From contig CAYYAQ010000049.1 of the NCBI GenBank assembly GCA_964469555.1, positions 1 through 33,829 of the forward strand: a stretch of 33,829 nucleotides of DNA. The letters run 5' to 3'. The notes under the pieces are model-generated. The model was given only the letters and a program-made list of their open reading frames with translations. It ran no database searches and was not told the origin of the DNA. This stretch comes from CAYYAQ01 sp964469555 (GTDB lineage: Bacteria; Planctomycetota; UBA1135; UBA2386). The position numbers were made by a program, and so were the translations under genes. Numbering within the stretch: the first letter of the stretch is position 1; the number at the start of each line of letters is the position of its first letter. This document shows, in pieces, positions 15,736 to 23,936 of the stretch.

Positions 15736-16545
15736 ATGATCGTCACCTTCTTGAAGTTCCTCCTCGGTGTCTCGGCCAGCCTCTACGCGCTTCTTCTGCT
15801 GTTGGTCTACTGCTACCAGGACCTGCTCGTCTTCCCGGGCTCCGTGATCCCGATCCAGGCGCCTTCGGTTCGCGGGGTCGTCGAAGAGCGGCTTGCACTG
15901 AAGGACGGGCGCACGTTTCGCGTCGCGATCGCGCGCCCGAAGGAACCGAAGGCCGTCGTGCTCTGGTTCGTCGGCAATGGTGAGGGCCTTGCGCGATGCC
16001 GTTATTGGGTTGACGTTCTCGCCGGAGCCGAACGGTTCCTGACGTTCTCGCCGGAGTACCCGGGCTACGAACCGGGCACGGGACGAGCGGGGAAGGCGAC
16101 GTGTCTCGAGGCCGCGGAGCTAGCCGCGGCACGGGCCGTGGCTGAGGCGAAGAAGCTCGGGCTGCCGCTCTTCCTGGGGGGGCATTCGTTGGGCACGTTC
16201 ATGGCCTCTCACCTCGCGGCGAAGGGCATCGGCGAGCGGCTGGTCTTGACCTCCCCGCCGACGAGCATCTGTGAGCGGGGCGAGGCGTTCTTTCCGTACA
16301 TCCCCGTCCGGTTCATCCTGCGCCACGACCTCGACAACCTCGCGGTGGCGCCGAAGATCAAGATCCCGACGCTCATCCTGCACGGGACGAAGGACACGGT
16401 CTGTCCGATCGAAGACGGACGCCGGCTGAAGAAGGCCATCCGGGGCGCGCGGCTGATCGAGATTCCCGGAGAGAACCACGATCCGGTCCGGTTGCTGCGG
16501 GCGGGAGCGAAGCAGACGCGGGAGTTCTTGCGGACACGCCCCTAG
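15736..16545 (+). CDS. Membrane-anchored alpha/beta hydrolase (Bem46/ABHD-like)
   Basis: The 269-residue product starts with a membrane anchor (MIVTFLKFLLGVSASLYALL and on to VYCYQDLLVF). The hydrolase core follows: VVLWFVGNGEGLARCRYWVD, the nucleophile elbow GGHSLGTFMAS (Ser), the acid in LHGTKDTVCPIEDGRRL, and the His in PGENHDPVRLL. Such proteins usually hydrolyse lipid or thioester-like esters at the membrane; the substrate is unknown. ATG 15736 was chosen because the membrane helix begins there; longer readings into 15535 run through the start region of the divergent GT4 gene. Its stop codon lies inside the left arm of an 18-bp inverted repeat. Confidence 0.88.
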   Translation: MIVTFLKFLLGVSASLYALLLLLVYCYQDLLVFPGSVIPIQAPSVRGVVEERLALKDGRTFRVAIARPKEPKAVVLWFVGNGEGLARCRYWVDVLAGAERFLTFSPEYPGYEPGTGRAGKATCLEAAELAAARAVAEAKKLGLPLFLGGHSLGTFMASHLAAKGIGERLVLTSPPTSICERGEAFFPYIPVRFILRHDLDNLAVAPKIKIPTLILHGTKDTVCPIEDGRRLKKAIRGARLIEIPGENHDPVRLLRAGAKQTREFLRTRP

Positions 16546-16676
16546 CCCGCTCGTCTCACCAGATCTTTGCTTGGACGGCACAGTTCCTGCGTCCACGGCG
16601 TCGGACTCGGTCGACCTCCTTGTATCCAAGGCATTTGCACCATCTCGTGTCGAGACTCGTGAGAAGAGCGGGCTAG
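16542..16676 (+). repeat. 18-bp inverted repeat enclosing a 99-bp spacer, possible structured RNA or small element
   Basis: The left arm is CTAGCCCGCTCGTCTCAC (16542-16559) and the right arm GTGAGAAGAGCGGGCTAG (16659-16676). They are reverse complements at 17 of 18 positions. The left arm covers the hydrolase stop codon and the right arm ends 10 bases before the GT2 start. The spacer has further pairing: TGGACG/CGTCCA (16572-16577 with 16590-16595), a competing CTTGGA/TCCAAG (16570-16575 with 16625-16630), and small hairpins at 16644-16654. No reading frame in the spacer looks protein-coding. It could be a structured leader, an attenuator or a small mobile element. Confidence 0.6.
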
Positions 16677-16685
16677 CATGGTCGC

Positions 16686-17477
16686 ATGGCCGAGCGACTC
16701 ACTGTGTTGGTCCCCGTGAAGAACGAGGAAGCGAATCTCCGGGCGTGTCTGGAGTCGGCGCGGGAGATCGCGGACGAGCTTCTCGTCGCGGACTCTGGTT
16801 CGACCGATGCGACCATGGAGATCGCCCGAGAGTTCGATGCCCGCATCATCGAGCGCGAATACGTGAACTCAGCGGACATGAAGAACTGGGCGATTCCGCA
16901 GGCTGCGCACCCATGGGTGATGGTGCTCGACGCCGACGAGCGGATCACTCCCGAGTTGGCGAATGCCGTCCGCGACGCTCTGCGCGATCCCACGGTCGAG
17001 GGCTTCTCGGTGCGCCGGCGGAGTTTCGCGTTCGGGCACGCGATCCGATATTGCGGCTGGCAGGGCGACGTTCTGATTCGGATGTTTCGACGGGATACCT
17101 GTCGTTATGACACGCGGCGCGTTCACGCCGCGGTGGATGTCCCGTCGGAAAAGATCCAGCGACTGGCTGGCGACCTGCTGCACTACACCTACCGCGACTT
17201 CCGGCAGTTCATCGAGAAGTTCGACCGCTACACGACCTGGTCCGCGGAGGATCTGAACGATCGCGGCACGCGCGCGTCTGCCATGCGTCTCTTCTTGAAG
17301 CCGCAGCTGCGGTTCTTGAAGCAGTACGTCTGGCGCCAGGGTTTCCGGGACGGGATGCCCGGTCTGGTCCTCTGTGGCCTGTCCGCGACGACCGTGTTCG
17401 TTCGGTACGCGAAACTCTGGGTCATGCAACACGGCTTGTCCCGCGCCGACTCGTCACTAGAGGCGGGACGGAACTAG
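16686..17477 (+). CDS. GT2-family glycosyltransferase, WaaE/KdtX-like
   Basis: The 263-residue GT-A enzyme starts ERLTVLVPVKNEEANLRACL after Met-Ala. It carries LLVADSGSTDATMEIAREFD, then DMKNWAIPQAAHPWVMVLDA with the metal-binding D-x-D in LDADERITPEL. This pattern is that of WaaE/KdtX-type beta-glycosyltransferases, which add a glucose to the lipopolysaccharide inner core, and related capsule enzymes. The C-terminal part has helical stretches (LRFLKQYVWRQGFRDGMPGL) that probably touch the membrane. The start is ten bases after the right arm of the inverted repeat; an ATG at 16678 is out of frame. It converges on the next GT4 gene, with both stops sharing CTAG at 17474-17477. Confidence 0.9.
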   Translation: MAERLTVLVPVKNEEANLRACLESAREIADELLVADSGSTDATMEIAREFDARIIEREYVNSADMKNWAIPQAAHPWVMVLDADERITPELANAVRDALRDPTVEGFSVRRRSFAFGHAIRYCGWQGDVLIRMFRRDTCRYDTRRVHAAVDVPSEKIQRLAGDLLHYTYRDFRQFIEKFDRYTTWSAEDLNDRGTRASAMRLFLKPQLRFLKQYVWRQGFRDGMPGLVLCGLSATTVFVRYAKLWVMQHGLSRADSSLEAGRN

Positions 17478-18709
17478 CTGGCGGTTATTCGCACCGGTCG
17501 GGCGCAGCCGAGCAGTCGGTAGAGCGAGACGGTCTCGTCGATCGTGCGGCGGATCGGGAAACACTCGGCCACGTGATGCCGCGCACGTTCGATCATCTCA
17601 CGCGTCGCGGTCGGTTGGGCGAACACGGACTCGATGGCCGCGGCGAAGGCCTCGCTGTCTCGCTGCAAGGCGAGCTTGCCCGTGCCAGGCCGCACGACTT
17701 CCGTCGTTCCCGGCGAGTTCGCGGCGATGACGGGAATCCCGAGTGACATCGCTTCCTTGATCGCTCCTGGCGAACCTTCGCGCAGAGACGGGAACACGAA
17801 GGCATCGAGGGCCGCCGTGTATCGGTGGGCGTCCTTCACGTGACCCGTGAAACGGACTTTCGACGTGAGGCCCAACTCACTCGTGACCCGCTCGAGTCGA
17901 GCCTGCTCCGGTCCCTTGCCGACGACGAGGTATCGCCACTCCGGGTGGGTGACAGCCAGCAACGCCGCCGTCCGGATGAAGGTCTCGATGTCCTTCTTCG
18001 GGTCGAGAGATCCGACCGTGCCGATCCACGTCGTCTCCTCCATGTCGAGTGATCGACGAAGCTCGAAACGCTCTGCCGAAGGCATGATCTGGTAGGTGTT
18101 CACGCCACTGGGGATCAGTCGCGTGCGTTCGATCGCTACCGGGAGATCGAGGAGCGTGCGACGCGCAGACTCCGAAACGGCGATGTAGGCCTCGATGCAG
18201 CGAGCGCGGTACACTCTGAGTGAGCAAGGGTTGCGACGGATCGGGCTGGAAATCCGACGGTGCAGGACGACCCGCAAGCCGAGGATGGTGGCGGCGGGGA
18301 CGCCGAGGGCGATGGCCTGGCTGTCGTGCAGATGCAGGACGTCGGCCTTGCACTTGCGGAGAATGCGGCACAGCCGGATCAACGCGAACGGGTTGTAGCG
18401 TGACCGGAGGTCGAAGGCGATTCGGGAGCAAGTCGGGTCGAGCCCGGCCCGCCGGTAAAGTTCGCCGCGCGGACTGGCGAGGAGCGTGGAGTCGATGCCC
18501 TGCTTCGCGCCTCCGCACATCAGGTCGAGGACCTGCTGCTCACCACCACCCCAGCGTCGGTTCGTGTTGAACTGGACGACCTTGAGTCGCCTGTCGTCGT
18601 TGGAAACGGGAGCGTCGACAACTTTTCTCGAAGGCGCGGTCCGTCGATGGGTGACCGCGAATGGTGCTTCGCTCGTCTCTTCCGCGGGCAGTATTTCTTC
18701 CGAGGGCAT
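17474..18709 (-). CDS. GT4-family glycosyltransferase
   Basis: From ATG 18709 the product has 411 residues. About 40 variable residues precede the fold, which starts LKVVQFNTNRRWGGGEQQVL. VLHLHDSQAIALGVPAA, the donor-half block TWIGTVGSLDPKKDIETFI, YLVVGKGPEQARLERV, VRFTGHVKDAHRYTAALD and the E-x7-E block EGSPGAIKEAMSLGIPVIA follow. It is a retaining GT-B enzyme, sugar unknown. An upstream GTG at 18835 would add 42 residues (WRWYLEILKIPWIVV), which could be an amphipathic membrane-associating helix, so the start is uncertain. It overlaps the convergent GT2 gene by the four-base CTAG and is divergent from the PAP2 gene. Confidence 0.88.
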   Translation of the reverse strand: MPSEEILPAEETSEAPFAVTHRRTAPSRKVVDAPVSNDDRRLKVVQFNTNRRWGGGEQQVLDLMCGGAKQGIDSTLLASPRGELYRRAGLDPTCSRIAFDLRSRYNPFALIRLCRILRKCKADVLHLHDSQAIALGVPAATILGLRVVLHRRISSPIRRNPCSLRVYRARCIEAYIAVSESARRTLLDLPVAIERTRLIPSGVNTYQIMPSAERFELRRSLDMEETTWIGTVGSLDPKKDIETFIRTAALLAVTHPEWRYLVVGKGPEQARLERVTSELGLTSKVRFTGHVKDAHRYTAALDAFVFPSLREGSPGAIKEAMSLGIPVIAANSPGTTEVVRPGTGKLALQRDSEAFAAAIESVFAQPTATREMIERARHHVAECFPIRRTIDETVSLYRLLGCARPVRITAS

Positions 18710-18878
18710 GGATGAGAGGCGCTGGCGAATCCGTCTGGAACTCGATCGGGTCACGACAATCCAGGGGATCTTAAGAATCTCCAGGTACCAACGCCAGAAA
18801 TGAGAATGGAATGAGGATCTTGTTTCGCCCGGCACTTGAGGCTTGACAGGTGCCTCGAAAGACTTTCTCTACCTTCGC

Positions 18879-19670
18879 ATGAACCGTGTCGTTCGGAGCT
18901 TGACGAGAGTCGCGTGCTTGTTCTTCATTGGCGCTGCGCCTTCATGCGTCGCCGACGACGCGGCGGGTCGCGTTGCGCGGCATGCGAATGCCTCTGCGTG
19001 GGGTGACGCGGTGCTCGGTATCACGAGGGACCCCTGGCAGTGGGGGCCAGCGGCGGCGTTGGCCGTGGCGGTTCCCGTCGCATTTGCCAACGATGCCGGA
19101 GGGTCGAGTAGCGGGATCAGGAACGCGCACTTCTCATCGCATGAATCGGATGGAGACGCGTTGCTCCAGGGGATGATGGCTGTCTCCGGAGCCGTCGCCC
19201 TGGGTGAGTGGTTGTACGGAGACGATGGATCGGCCGCGGAGGTCTTGTTGGAATCGACGCTCCTGACCGCGGGAATCGTCGAGTTCATCAAGATCAATCA
19301 CAGTCGGCGGCGTCCAGAAGGCTCTGGAAGCTACGACTCATTTCCCTCAGGTCACGCAACGACTGCGTTCGTTGCGGCGACATTCCTCGCGCGCCGCGTG
19401 GACGACAGTTTCGACGGCTGGAAAGGCTATCTCGGCTACCTGTCCTACGTCCCCGCCGCAGTCGTCGCCCTCAACCGTGTCGAGAACGCGCGGCACTTTC
19501 CGTCGGACGTCGTCGTCGGCGCCTTGCTCGGAACTCTGGTGACGAACATCATCTACAACGCCCACTACGGCTCCGAGGGGGGGCACGGTATCTATTCGAG
19601 ACCGCCGGTGTCGTTCGTCACGCAGATCGATGACGACTCGGTCGGCGTCGGGATCCAGTTTCGGTTCTGA
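18879..19670 (+). CDS. Secreted PAP2-family phosphatase
   Basis: From ATG 18879 the product (263 residues) has a signal peptide (SLTRVACLFFIGAAPSCVAD). It carries the three-part acid phosphatase signature of type 2 phosphatidic acid phosphatases: K-x6-RP as KINHSRRRPEG, then PSGH in SYDSFPSGHATTAF, and the third motif with nucleophile His in RVENARHFPSDVVVGALLG. Such enzymes dephosphorylate lipid phosphates, including undecaprenyl pyrophosphate, on the outer side of the inner membrane; recycling of glycan carrier lipid would suit the neighbours. The tail (VSFVTQIDDDSVGVGIQFRF) looks beta-stranded and ends in Phe, which is unusual for this family and may suggest outer-membrane contact. A TTGACA at 18843-18848 lies just upstream without a good -10. 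Confidence 0.88.
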   Translation: MNRVVRSLTRVACLFFIGAAPSCVADDAAGRVARHANASAWGDAVLGITRDPWQWGPAAALAVAVPVAFANDAGGSSSGIRNAHFSSHESDGDALLQGMMAVSGAVALGEWLYGDDGSAAEVLLESTLLTAGIVEFIKINHSRRRPEGSGSYDSFPSGHATTAFVAATFLARRVDDSFDGWKGYLGYLSYVPAAVVALNRVENARHFPSDVVVGALLGTLVTNIIYNAHYGSEGGHGIYSRPPVSFVTQIDDDSVGVGIQFRF

Positions 19671-19682
19671 GTCCGCGGGTGC

Positions 19683-20546
19683 CTACTTGCGCGGTTTCGA
19701 CAGCGCGAGGATCGCGACGAGGAGTGATGCGCAGACGATGCAGAACAACCACGCGTCGTACTTCACGGCTTCTGATCCGTAGAACGGGTGCCGCGCGTCT
19801 TCCTCCAGTTTCCACCACACGAAGCAGCTGTCTACCTTGATGTAGTACACGACTCCGGAGTGGATGCCGATCGTCCACGCGAGTCCGCCGCGGCGGACGA
19901 CAGCGCATAGGAGCAACCCCAAGAGGAAGAGCCCGAGGCCGGGTAGCGGGTCGGCCACCGGTTCGAGGAAGTTGCCGAGCATGTCCCGGTAGACGGCGAA
20001 GCTGTCTTCCAGCGAGTACTCCTCCTTGCGGTCCACCTTGTCCGGTCGGACGTAGTGGATGAGCGCGTAGAGCAGGCTGGAGAGGACCGAGCCGACGACG
20101 ACGTTGCGCCTGATGGAGAGTTTGTTCAGGAGCAGACGCCGGAAGATCGGCTCCTCCACGAACGAGACCCCGAGCCCGGTCAAGAGCCCCATGAGGAATC
20201 GGTGCGGGTTCTTGAACTCCTCCCACGTCCGCAGGGACTCGGCTCCGAGCCAGATCAGCGCGGTGGAGTAAAGCACGCACACGCCAACCGTGATCGCGAG
20301 CGCTCTCGTCACGGAGCGCACGGGTGTCTCGCCGAGCGACGCGAAGAGGACTTTCGGTCTTGGTCGTCCGAGCCAGCAGAGCAGGACGATCACGCTGCCG
20401 ATGAGCATCAGGCGTGTGATGACGCTGTTGATTCGCCACCCGAGCAACTCGGCGAGGGACGGAGCGACGAACAGCGGCAGGGTCAGAACCGAGATGAGGA
20501 TCGCCCACCACATCCAGGTTGGTCGATTCTGATCGGTGCTCGCCAT
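19683..20546 (-). CDS. CPBP-family intramembrane metalloprotease
   Basis: From ATG 20546 the product has 287 residues with about eight hydrophobic helices. It contains the CPBP/Abi (Rce1-like) signature: motif 1 FVEEPIFRRLLL (EExxxR), motif 2 with the His in LLYALIHYVRP, and motif 3 with GIHSGVVYYI. The two Glu and two His form the catalytic site in this family of CAAX-prenyl-protease-like enzymes. The substrate is unknown; bacterial members often process peptides or regulate surface traits. A start at 20585 would add 13 residues before MASTDQNRPTWMWW. It is divergent from the sialate O-acetylesterase gene. The final helix and a Lys/Arg end (SKPRK) suit a membrane protein. Confidence 0.88.
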   Translation of the reverse strand: MASTDQNRPTWMWWAILISVLTLPLFVAPSLAELLGWRINSVITRLMLIGSVIVLLCWLGRPRPKVLFASLGETPVRSVTRALAITVGVCVLYSTALIWLGAESLRTWEEFKNPHRFLMGLLTGLGVSFVEEPIFRRLLLNKLSIRRNVVVGSVLSSLLYALIHYVRPDKVDRKEEYSLEDSFAVYRDMLGNFLEPVADPLPGLGLFLLGLLLCAVVRRGGLAWTIGIHSGVVYYIKVDSCFVWWKLEEDARHPFYGSEAVKYDAWLFCIVCASLLVAILALSKPRK

Positions 20547-20676
20547 CTGGAGAGACACCGAAGCCGGTGGTGGCTTCCGATGCAAGGACCGTCGTCAGGA
20601 TCCGACGGTGGGGCGGCGGCGTGGCCTCGCCTCCTCGCGCCTCACGGGCTATCGTGTCCGCCGTCCCCACCCTCCC

Positions 20677-20682
20677 AAGGAG
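20677..20682 (+). promoter_or_regulatory. Shine-Dalgarno AAGGAG for the sialate O-acetylesterase gene
   Basis: AAGGAG lies seven bases before ATG 20690 and decides the start over an upstream in-frame reading to 20519. It is one of the few strong ribosome binding sites in the window. Confidence 0.8.
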
Positions 20683-20689
20683 TGACCCC

Positions 20690-22216
20690 ATGCGCCCCGT
20701 TCTCCCGATCGTCGTCACGCTGTTCGGTTCGCTGCTCGCCGCCCAGGGCGAACTCGAGTTGCCGTCATTGTTCTCCGACCACATGGTGATCCAACGGGAC
20801 GTCAAGGTTCCTGTTTGGGGCTGGGCCGCGCCGGACACCGAAATCACGGTGAGTCTCGGCGGGAATTCATCGAAGACGAGGGCCGGAGCCGACGGGCGCT
20901 GGTCGGCGGATTTCCCCAAGATGTCGGCGGGTGGACCGCACCAGCTCGTGGTTCAGGGTGACCGCAAGATTACCATCGAAGACGTGTTGGTCGGCGAAGT
21001 GTGGCTCGGGTCGGGCCAGTCGAACATGGCGATGGCGGTCAAGGCCTCCGGCAACTTCAAGGAGGAGCAATCCTCGGCGACGTTACCGACCATTCGCATG
21101 TTCACCGTGAAGCGGGTGTCGAAGAGCTCGCCGCAGAACAAGTGCTCAGGGACCTGGAAGGTCTGTAGCCCCGAAACTGTTGGAGCGTTCTCGGCGACAG
21201 CGTACTTCTTCGGTCGCAAGCTCCACGCGGCGCTGAACGTGCCCGTCGGACTGATCAACTCGTCGTGGGGTGGTACCGCGATCGAAGCCTGGACGAGTAT
21301 GGATGTTCAAGAGAGTGTCGCCGGGTTGCAGCCGGTCTTCGCGCAATGGAAGAAGGACCGTGCGAAATGGACTCCGGAGTCAGCGGCGAGGGATCACAAG
21401 ATCGCCCTCGCGCGTTGGGAGAAGCGAGTCGTCGCAGCGAAGGAAGCAAAGAAGCGCAAACCACGGCGACCCCGCAAGCGGTTGAATCCTGTGCTGAACC
21501 AGAACCATCCGGCGAATCTCTACAACGGCATGATCGCGCCGCTGATCCCGTACGCGATCCGGGGCGTCGTCTGGTACCAGGGCGAGCGCAATGCCCGCAA
21601 CATCGACACTGCGACGCGTTACCGGATCCAGATGCCGATCATGATCGCGGACTGGCGACGCCGGTGGGGACACGAGTTCGCGTTCGGATTCGTGCAGCTC
21701 CCAAACTTCAAGAAGAGGGACGCGAACGCCGGCTCACACACCGCATGGGCCGTGATGCGCGAGAGCATGCTGAAGACGCTCGCGGTCGACAACACAGGCA
21801 TGGCGATCACGATCGACGTCGGCATGGCAGGCAACATCCACCCAAAAGACAAGCAGTCCGTGGGATTGCGTTTGGCTCACTGGGCGCTCGCCGACGTGTA
21901 CGGCAAGGACATCGTCGCGTCCGGACCACTCGCCAAGAGTTCGCAAGTAGACGGCGAGAAGCTCGTCTTGACGTTTCGGCACGCGATTGGTCTGCAGACA
22001 TCGGACGGCAAGGCCGTGAAGGGATTCGCCATCGCCGGGGCAGATTGCAAGTGGCACTGGGCCGAGGCGAAGATCGCCGGCGACCGCGTCACGATCTCGC
22101 ACCCGGACGTCCCCAAGCCGATGGCCGTGCGCTACGCGTGGGGCGACAACCCGTCGTGCAACCTCGTCAACGGCGCAGGCCTCCCCGCCTCACCCTTCCG
22201 CACTGACGACTGGTAG
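20690..22216 (+). CDS. Secreted sialate O-acetylesterase-type hydrolase (SASA family)
   Basis: From ATG 20690 the product has 508 residues. A signal peptide (MRPVLPIVVTLFGSLLAAQG) leads into the domain start LELPSLFSDHMVIQRDVKVP. The SGNH-like nucleophile is in LGSGQSNMAMAV, followed by GLINSSWGGTAIEAW, RGVVWYQGERNARN, and the Asp/His region ITIDVGMAGNIHPKDK. Members remove O-acetyl groups from sialic acids or from plant and algal polysaccharides. Planctomycete versions, often with the basic insert seen here (KEAKKRKPRRPRKR), are probably polysaccharide acetylesterases, so sialic acid itself need not be the substrate. It stands alone between the CPBP gene (divergent) and the flippase gene (convergent). 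Confidence 0.92.
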   Translation: MRPVLPIVVTLFGSLLAAQGELELPSLFSDHMVIQRDVKVPVWGWAAPDTEITVSLGGNSSKTRAGADGRWSADFPKMSAGGPHQLVVQGDRKITIEDVLVGEVWLGSGQSNMAMAVKASGNFKEEQSSATLPTIRMFTVKRVSKSSPQNKCSGTWKVCSPETVGAFSATAYFFGRKLHAALNVPVGLINSSWGGTAIEAWTSMDVQESVAGLQPVFAQWKKDRAKWTPESAARDHKIALARWEKRVVAAKEAKKRKPRRPRKRLNPVLNQNHPANLYNGMIAPLIPYAIRGVVWYQGERNARNIDTATRYRIQMPIMIADWRRRWGHEFAFGFVQLPNFKKRDANAGSHTAWAVMRESMLKTLAVDNTGMAITIDVGMAGNIHPKDKQSVGLRLAHWALADVYGKDIVASGPLAKSSQVDGEKLVLTFRHAIGLQTSDGKAVKGFAIAGADCKWHWAEAKIAGDRVTISHPDVPKPMAVRYAWGDNPSCNLVNGAGLPASPFRTDDW

Positions 22217-22269
22217 CGTTTCTCTCGATACTGTGCCTGGCACGGTGGAGATTCCTCCGCCCGCGAAGA

Positions 22270-23823
22270 TCAGGCCGCGCTCGACTTTTCGTTTCCAGAC
22301 GGTGTATCGTCTCGCGCGCGGAGCAGTTGCACGACCTGGCGAATGTGCTCGCCATTGATCCAGAGGCTGAACAAGACGTAGGCCACCGCGCCCACCGGCA
22401 CGCGGATGGCGACGTCGAGGAGCGGCGGCAGATCGAGGATCGCGCCACAACCAACCACCACGCCGCCCATCAGGGACGCCGAGAGCGCCGGTCGCCACAC
22501 CACGGGGAAGAATGAGCGGAGCGGCGCGCGAATCAACCGCATCGGGATCCAGATGGCCGGCAGGAACGTCACGATCGTCACAACCGCGTACGCCCGCGCC
22601 ACACCGACCGCTCCGAACTGCACTCCGATCGCGTATGCGGTGACTCCGCACACACACGCGCCGAGGCCCCAGAGCAGGAGGATGTCGGTCCGGCCCTTCG
22701 CGAGGTAGAGGTTGCCCGTCGACGTGCTGAGGCTGTGCAGGGCCGCGACGATGGCCAGGGCCGTGATCAGCGGCACGACGGGGAGCCACTTCTCCGGCAG
22801 GAGACCCGCGACTACCGGTTGTGCCATCACCGCGAATCCAACCACGAACGGAAACACGAGCGTCGCGATCGTCGCGGTGACCTTCAGGAACGCATTGCGC
22901 AGCCGGTCGTCGTCGTCCTGGATCTTCGCGAACAGGGGGAACAGCACGCGGCTGAGCACGGAGTTGATGCTGCTCAGGGGGAGCATGAGCATCTTGATCG
23001 CCAAGTAGTAGATGCCGGCCTGGGCCGAACCCATGAAACGGAAGACGAGGAGTTGGTCCGCGCTCTTCAGGATGTAGTTGCAGATGTTGAACGCGGTGAG
23101 GTTCAGACTGAACTTCGCGACACCTCGGACGTCCTTGATTCTCAGGGTGCGACTCGGTCGCCACGAGTGCAGGGAGACGGCGAGCAGCGTCGTCAGCCCC
23201 ATGGTCGCGAGGGACTGGAGGACCAGCGCCCAGACGCCGGCGCCGAGGATCGCGCCCGTGATCCCCGCGACCGCGCCCGCCGTGATGGCGATCGTCTCGA
23301 TCTTGGCGAGGTGCGCGAAACGGAGTTCCCGTTGTAGCAGGCTCTGGTGGGTCGTTCCCAGTCCTGCCAACAACACCATGAACGCGAGCGCGTGGATGAT
23401 TGGAATGAGTTCCTGCGACTGGAGCACCCACGCGATCACCGGCGCCGACGCGTAGAGCGCGATCGTGCCGACGACGCCGAGGATGACGTTGGTCCAGAAG
23501 ATCGAGGACAGCACGCTGTCCGACAGGTTCTTCCTCTGCACGATCGCGGCGCCGGTGCCGAGGTCCTTCAGCATCACCAGGAAGCCGACGATGACGGCGG
23601 CGCTGCCCACCAGTCCGAACGCGGACTGCCCCAGGAGGATCGCCAGGACCCAGGTCGTCACGAGGCCCATCGTGATCCGGTACCCGTGGATGAACGACGT
23701 CCACCCCACGCCGCGGACCGCACTCTGCTTGATCGAATCGACGGCAGCGTCGGGATCTCCGCCTCGCGCGGGCGTCGAGGGGGGTGCCTCGGGGGTTCTC
23801 GGCGGCGCCTCGCCCGTTGTCAT
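22270..23823 (-). CDS. MOP-superfamily polysaccharide flippase (Wzx/WzxC-like)
   Basis: The 517-residue product has a Pro-rich cytoplasmic N-terminus followed by about 14 hydrophobic segments. The family's first block is readable: AVRGVGWTSFIHGYRITMGL, then LLGQSAFGLVGSAAVIVGF and LKDLGTGAAIVQRKNL. KFSLNLTAFNICNYILKSAD then matches the conserved loop before SADQLLVFRFMGSAQAGIYY. Flippases of this type move lipid-linked oligosaccharide units across the inner membrane for O-antigen or exopolysaccharide assembly. It fits the surrounding glycosyltransferases and aminotransferase. No Wzy polymerase or Wzz is visible here. It is divergent from the aminotransferase gene (113 bp between starts). Confidence 0.92.
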   Translation of the reverse strand: MTTGEAPPRTPEAPPSTPARGGDPDAAVDSIKQSAVRGVGWTSFIHGYRITMGLVTTWVLAILLGQSAFGLVGSAAVIVGFLVMLKDLGTGAAIVQRKNLSDSVLSSIFWTNVILGVVGTIALYASAPVIAWVLQSQELIPIIHALAFMVLLAGLGTTHQSLLQRELRFAHLAKIETIAITAGAVAGITGAILGAGVWALVLQSLATMGLTTLLAVSLHSWRPSRTLRIKDVRGVAKFSLNLTAFNICNYILKSADQLLVFRFMGSAQAGIYYLAIKMLMLPLSSINSVLSRVLFPLFAKIQDDDDRLRNAFLKVTATIATLVFPFVVGFAVMAQPVVAGLLPEKWLPVVPLITALAIVAALHSLSTSTGNLYLAKGRTDILLLWGLGACVCGVTAYAIGVQFGAVGVARAYAVVTIVTFLPAIWIPMRLIRAPLRSFFPVVWRPALSASLMGGVVVGCGAILDLPPLLDVAIRVPVGAVAYVLFSLWINGEHIRQVVQLLRARDDTPSGNEKSSAA

Positions 23824-23936
23824 GGTGATTTCATCGACACGGAGGGGGGGCGCCTTGAGCGGGTCGTGCTAAAGACTTCTCCGGGTCCGGTCGATGAAAG
23901 TCCCGTGCGATAGGCCTTTGGAGCCACCCCGAAACG

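Noticed and set aside
18843..18878. TTGACA as a promoter or a TTG start for the PAP2 gene
   Set aside because: No acceptable -10 at normal spacing, and the TTG reading adds residues before the signal peptide; ATG 18879 fits better.
22190..23704. Minus-strand open frame of 504 codons overlapping the flippase gene in another frame
   Set aside because: Arg/Gly/His/Pro-rich shadow; the flippase frame has membrane helices and family motifs.
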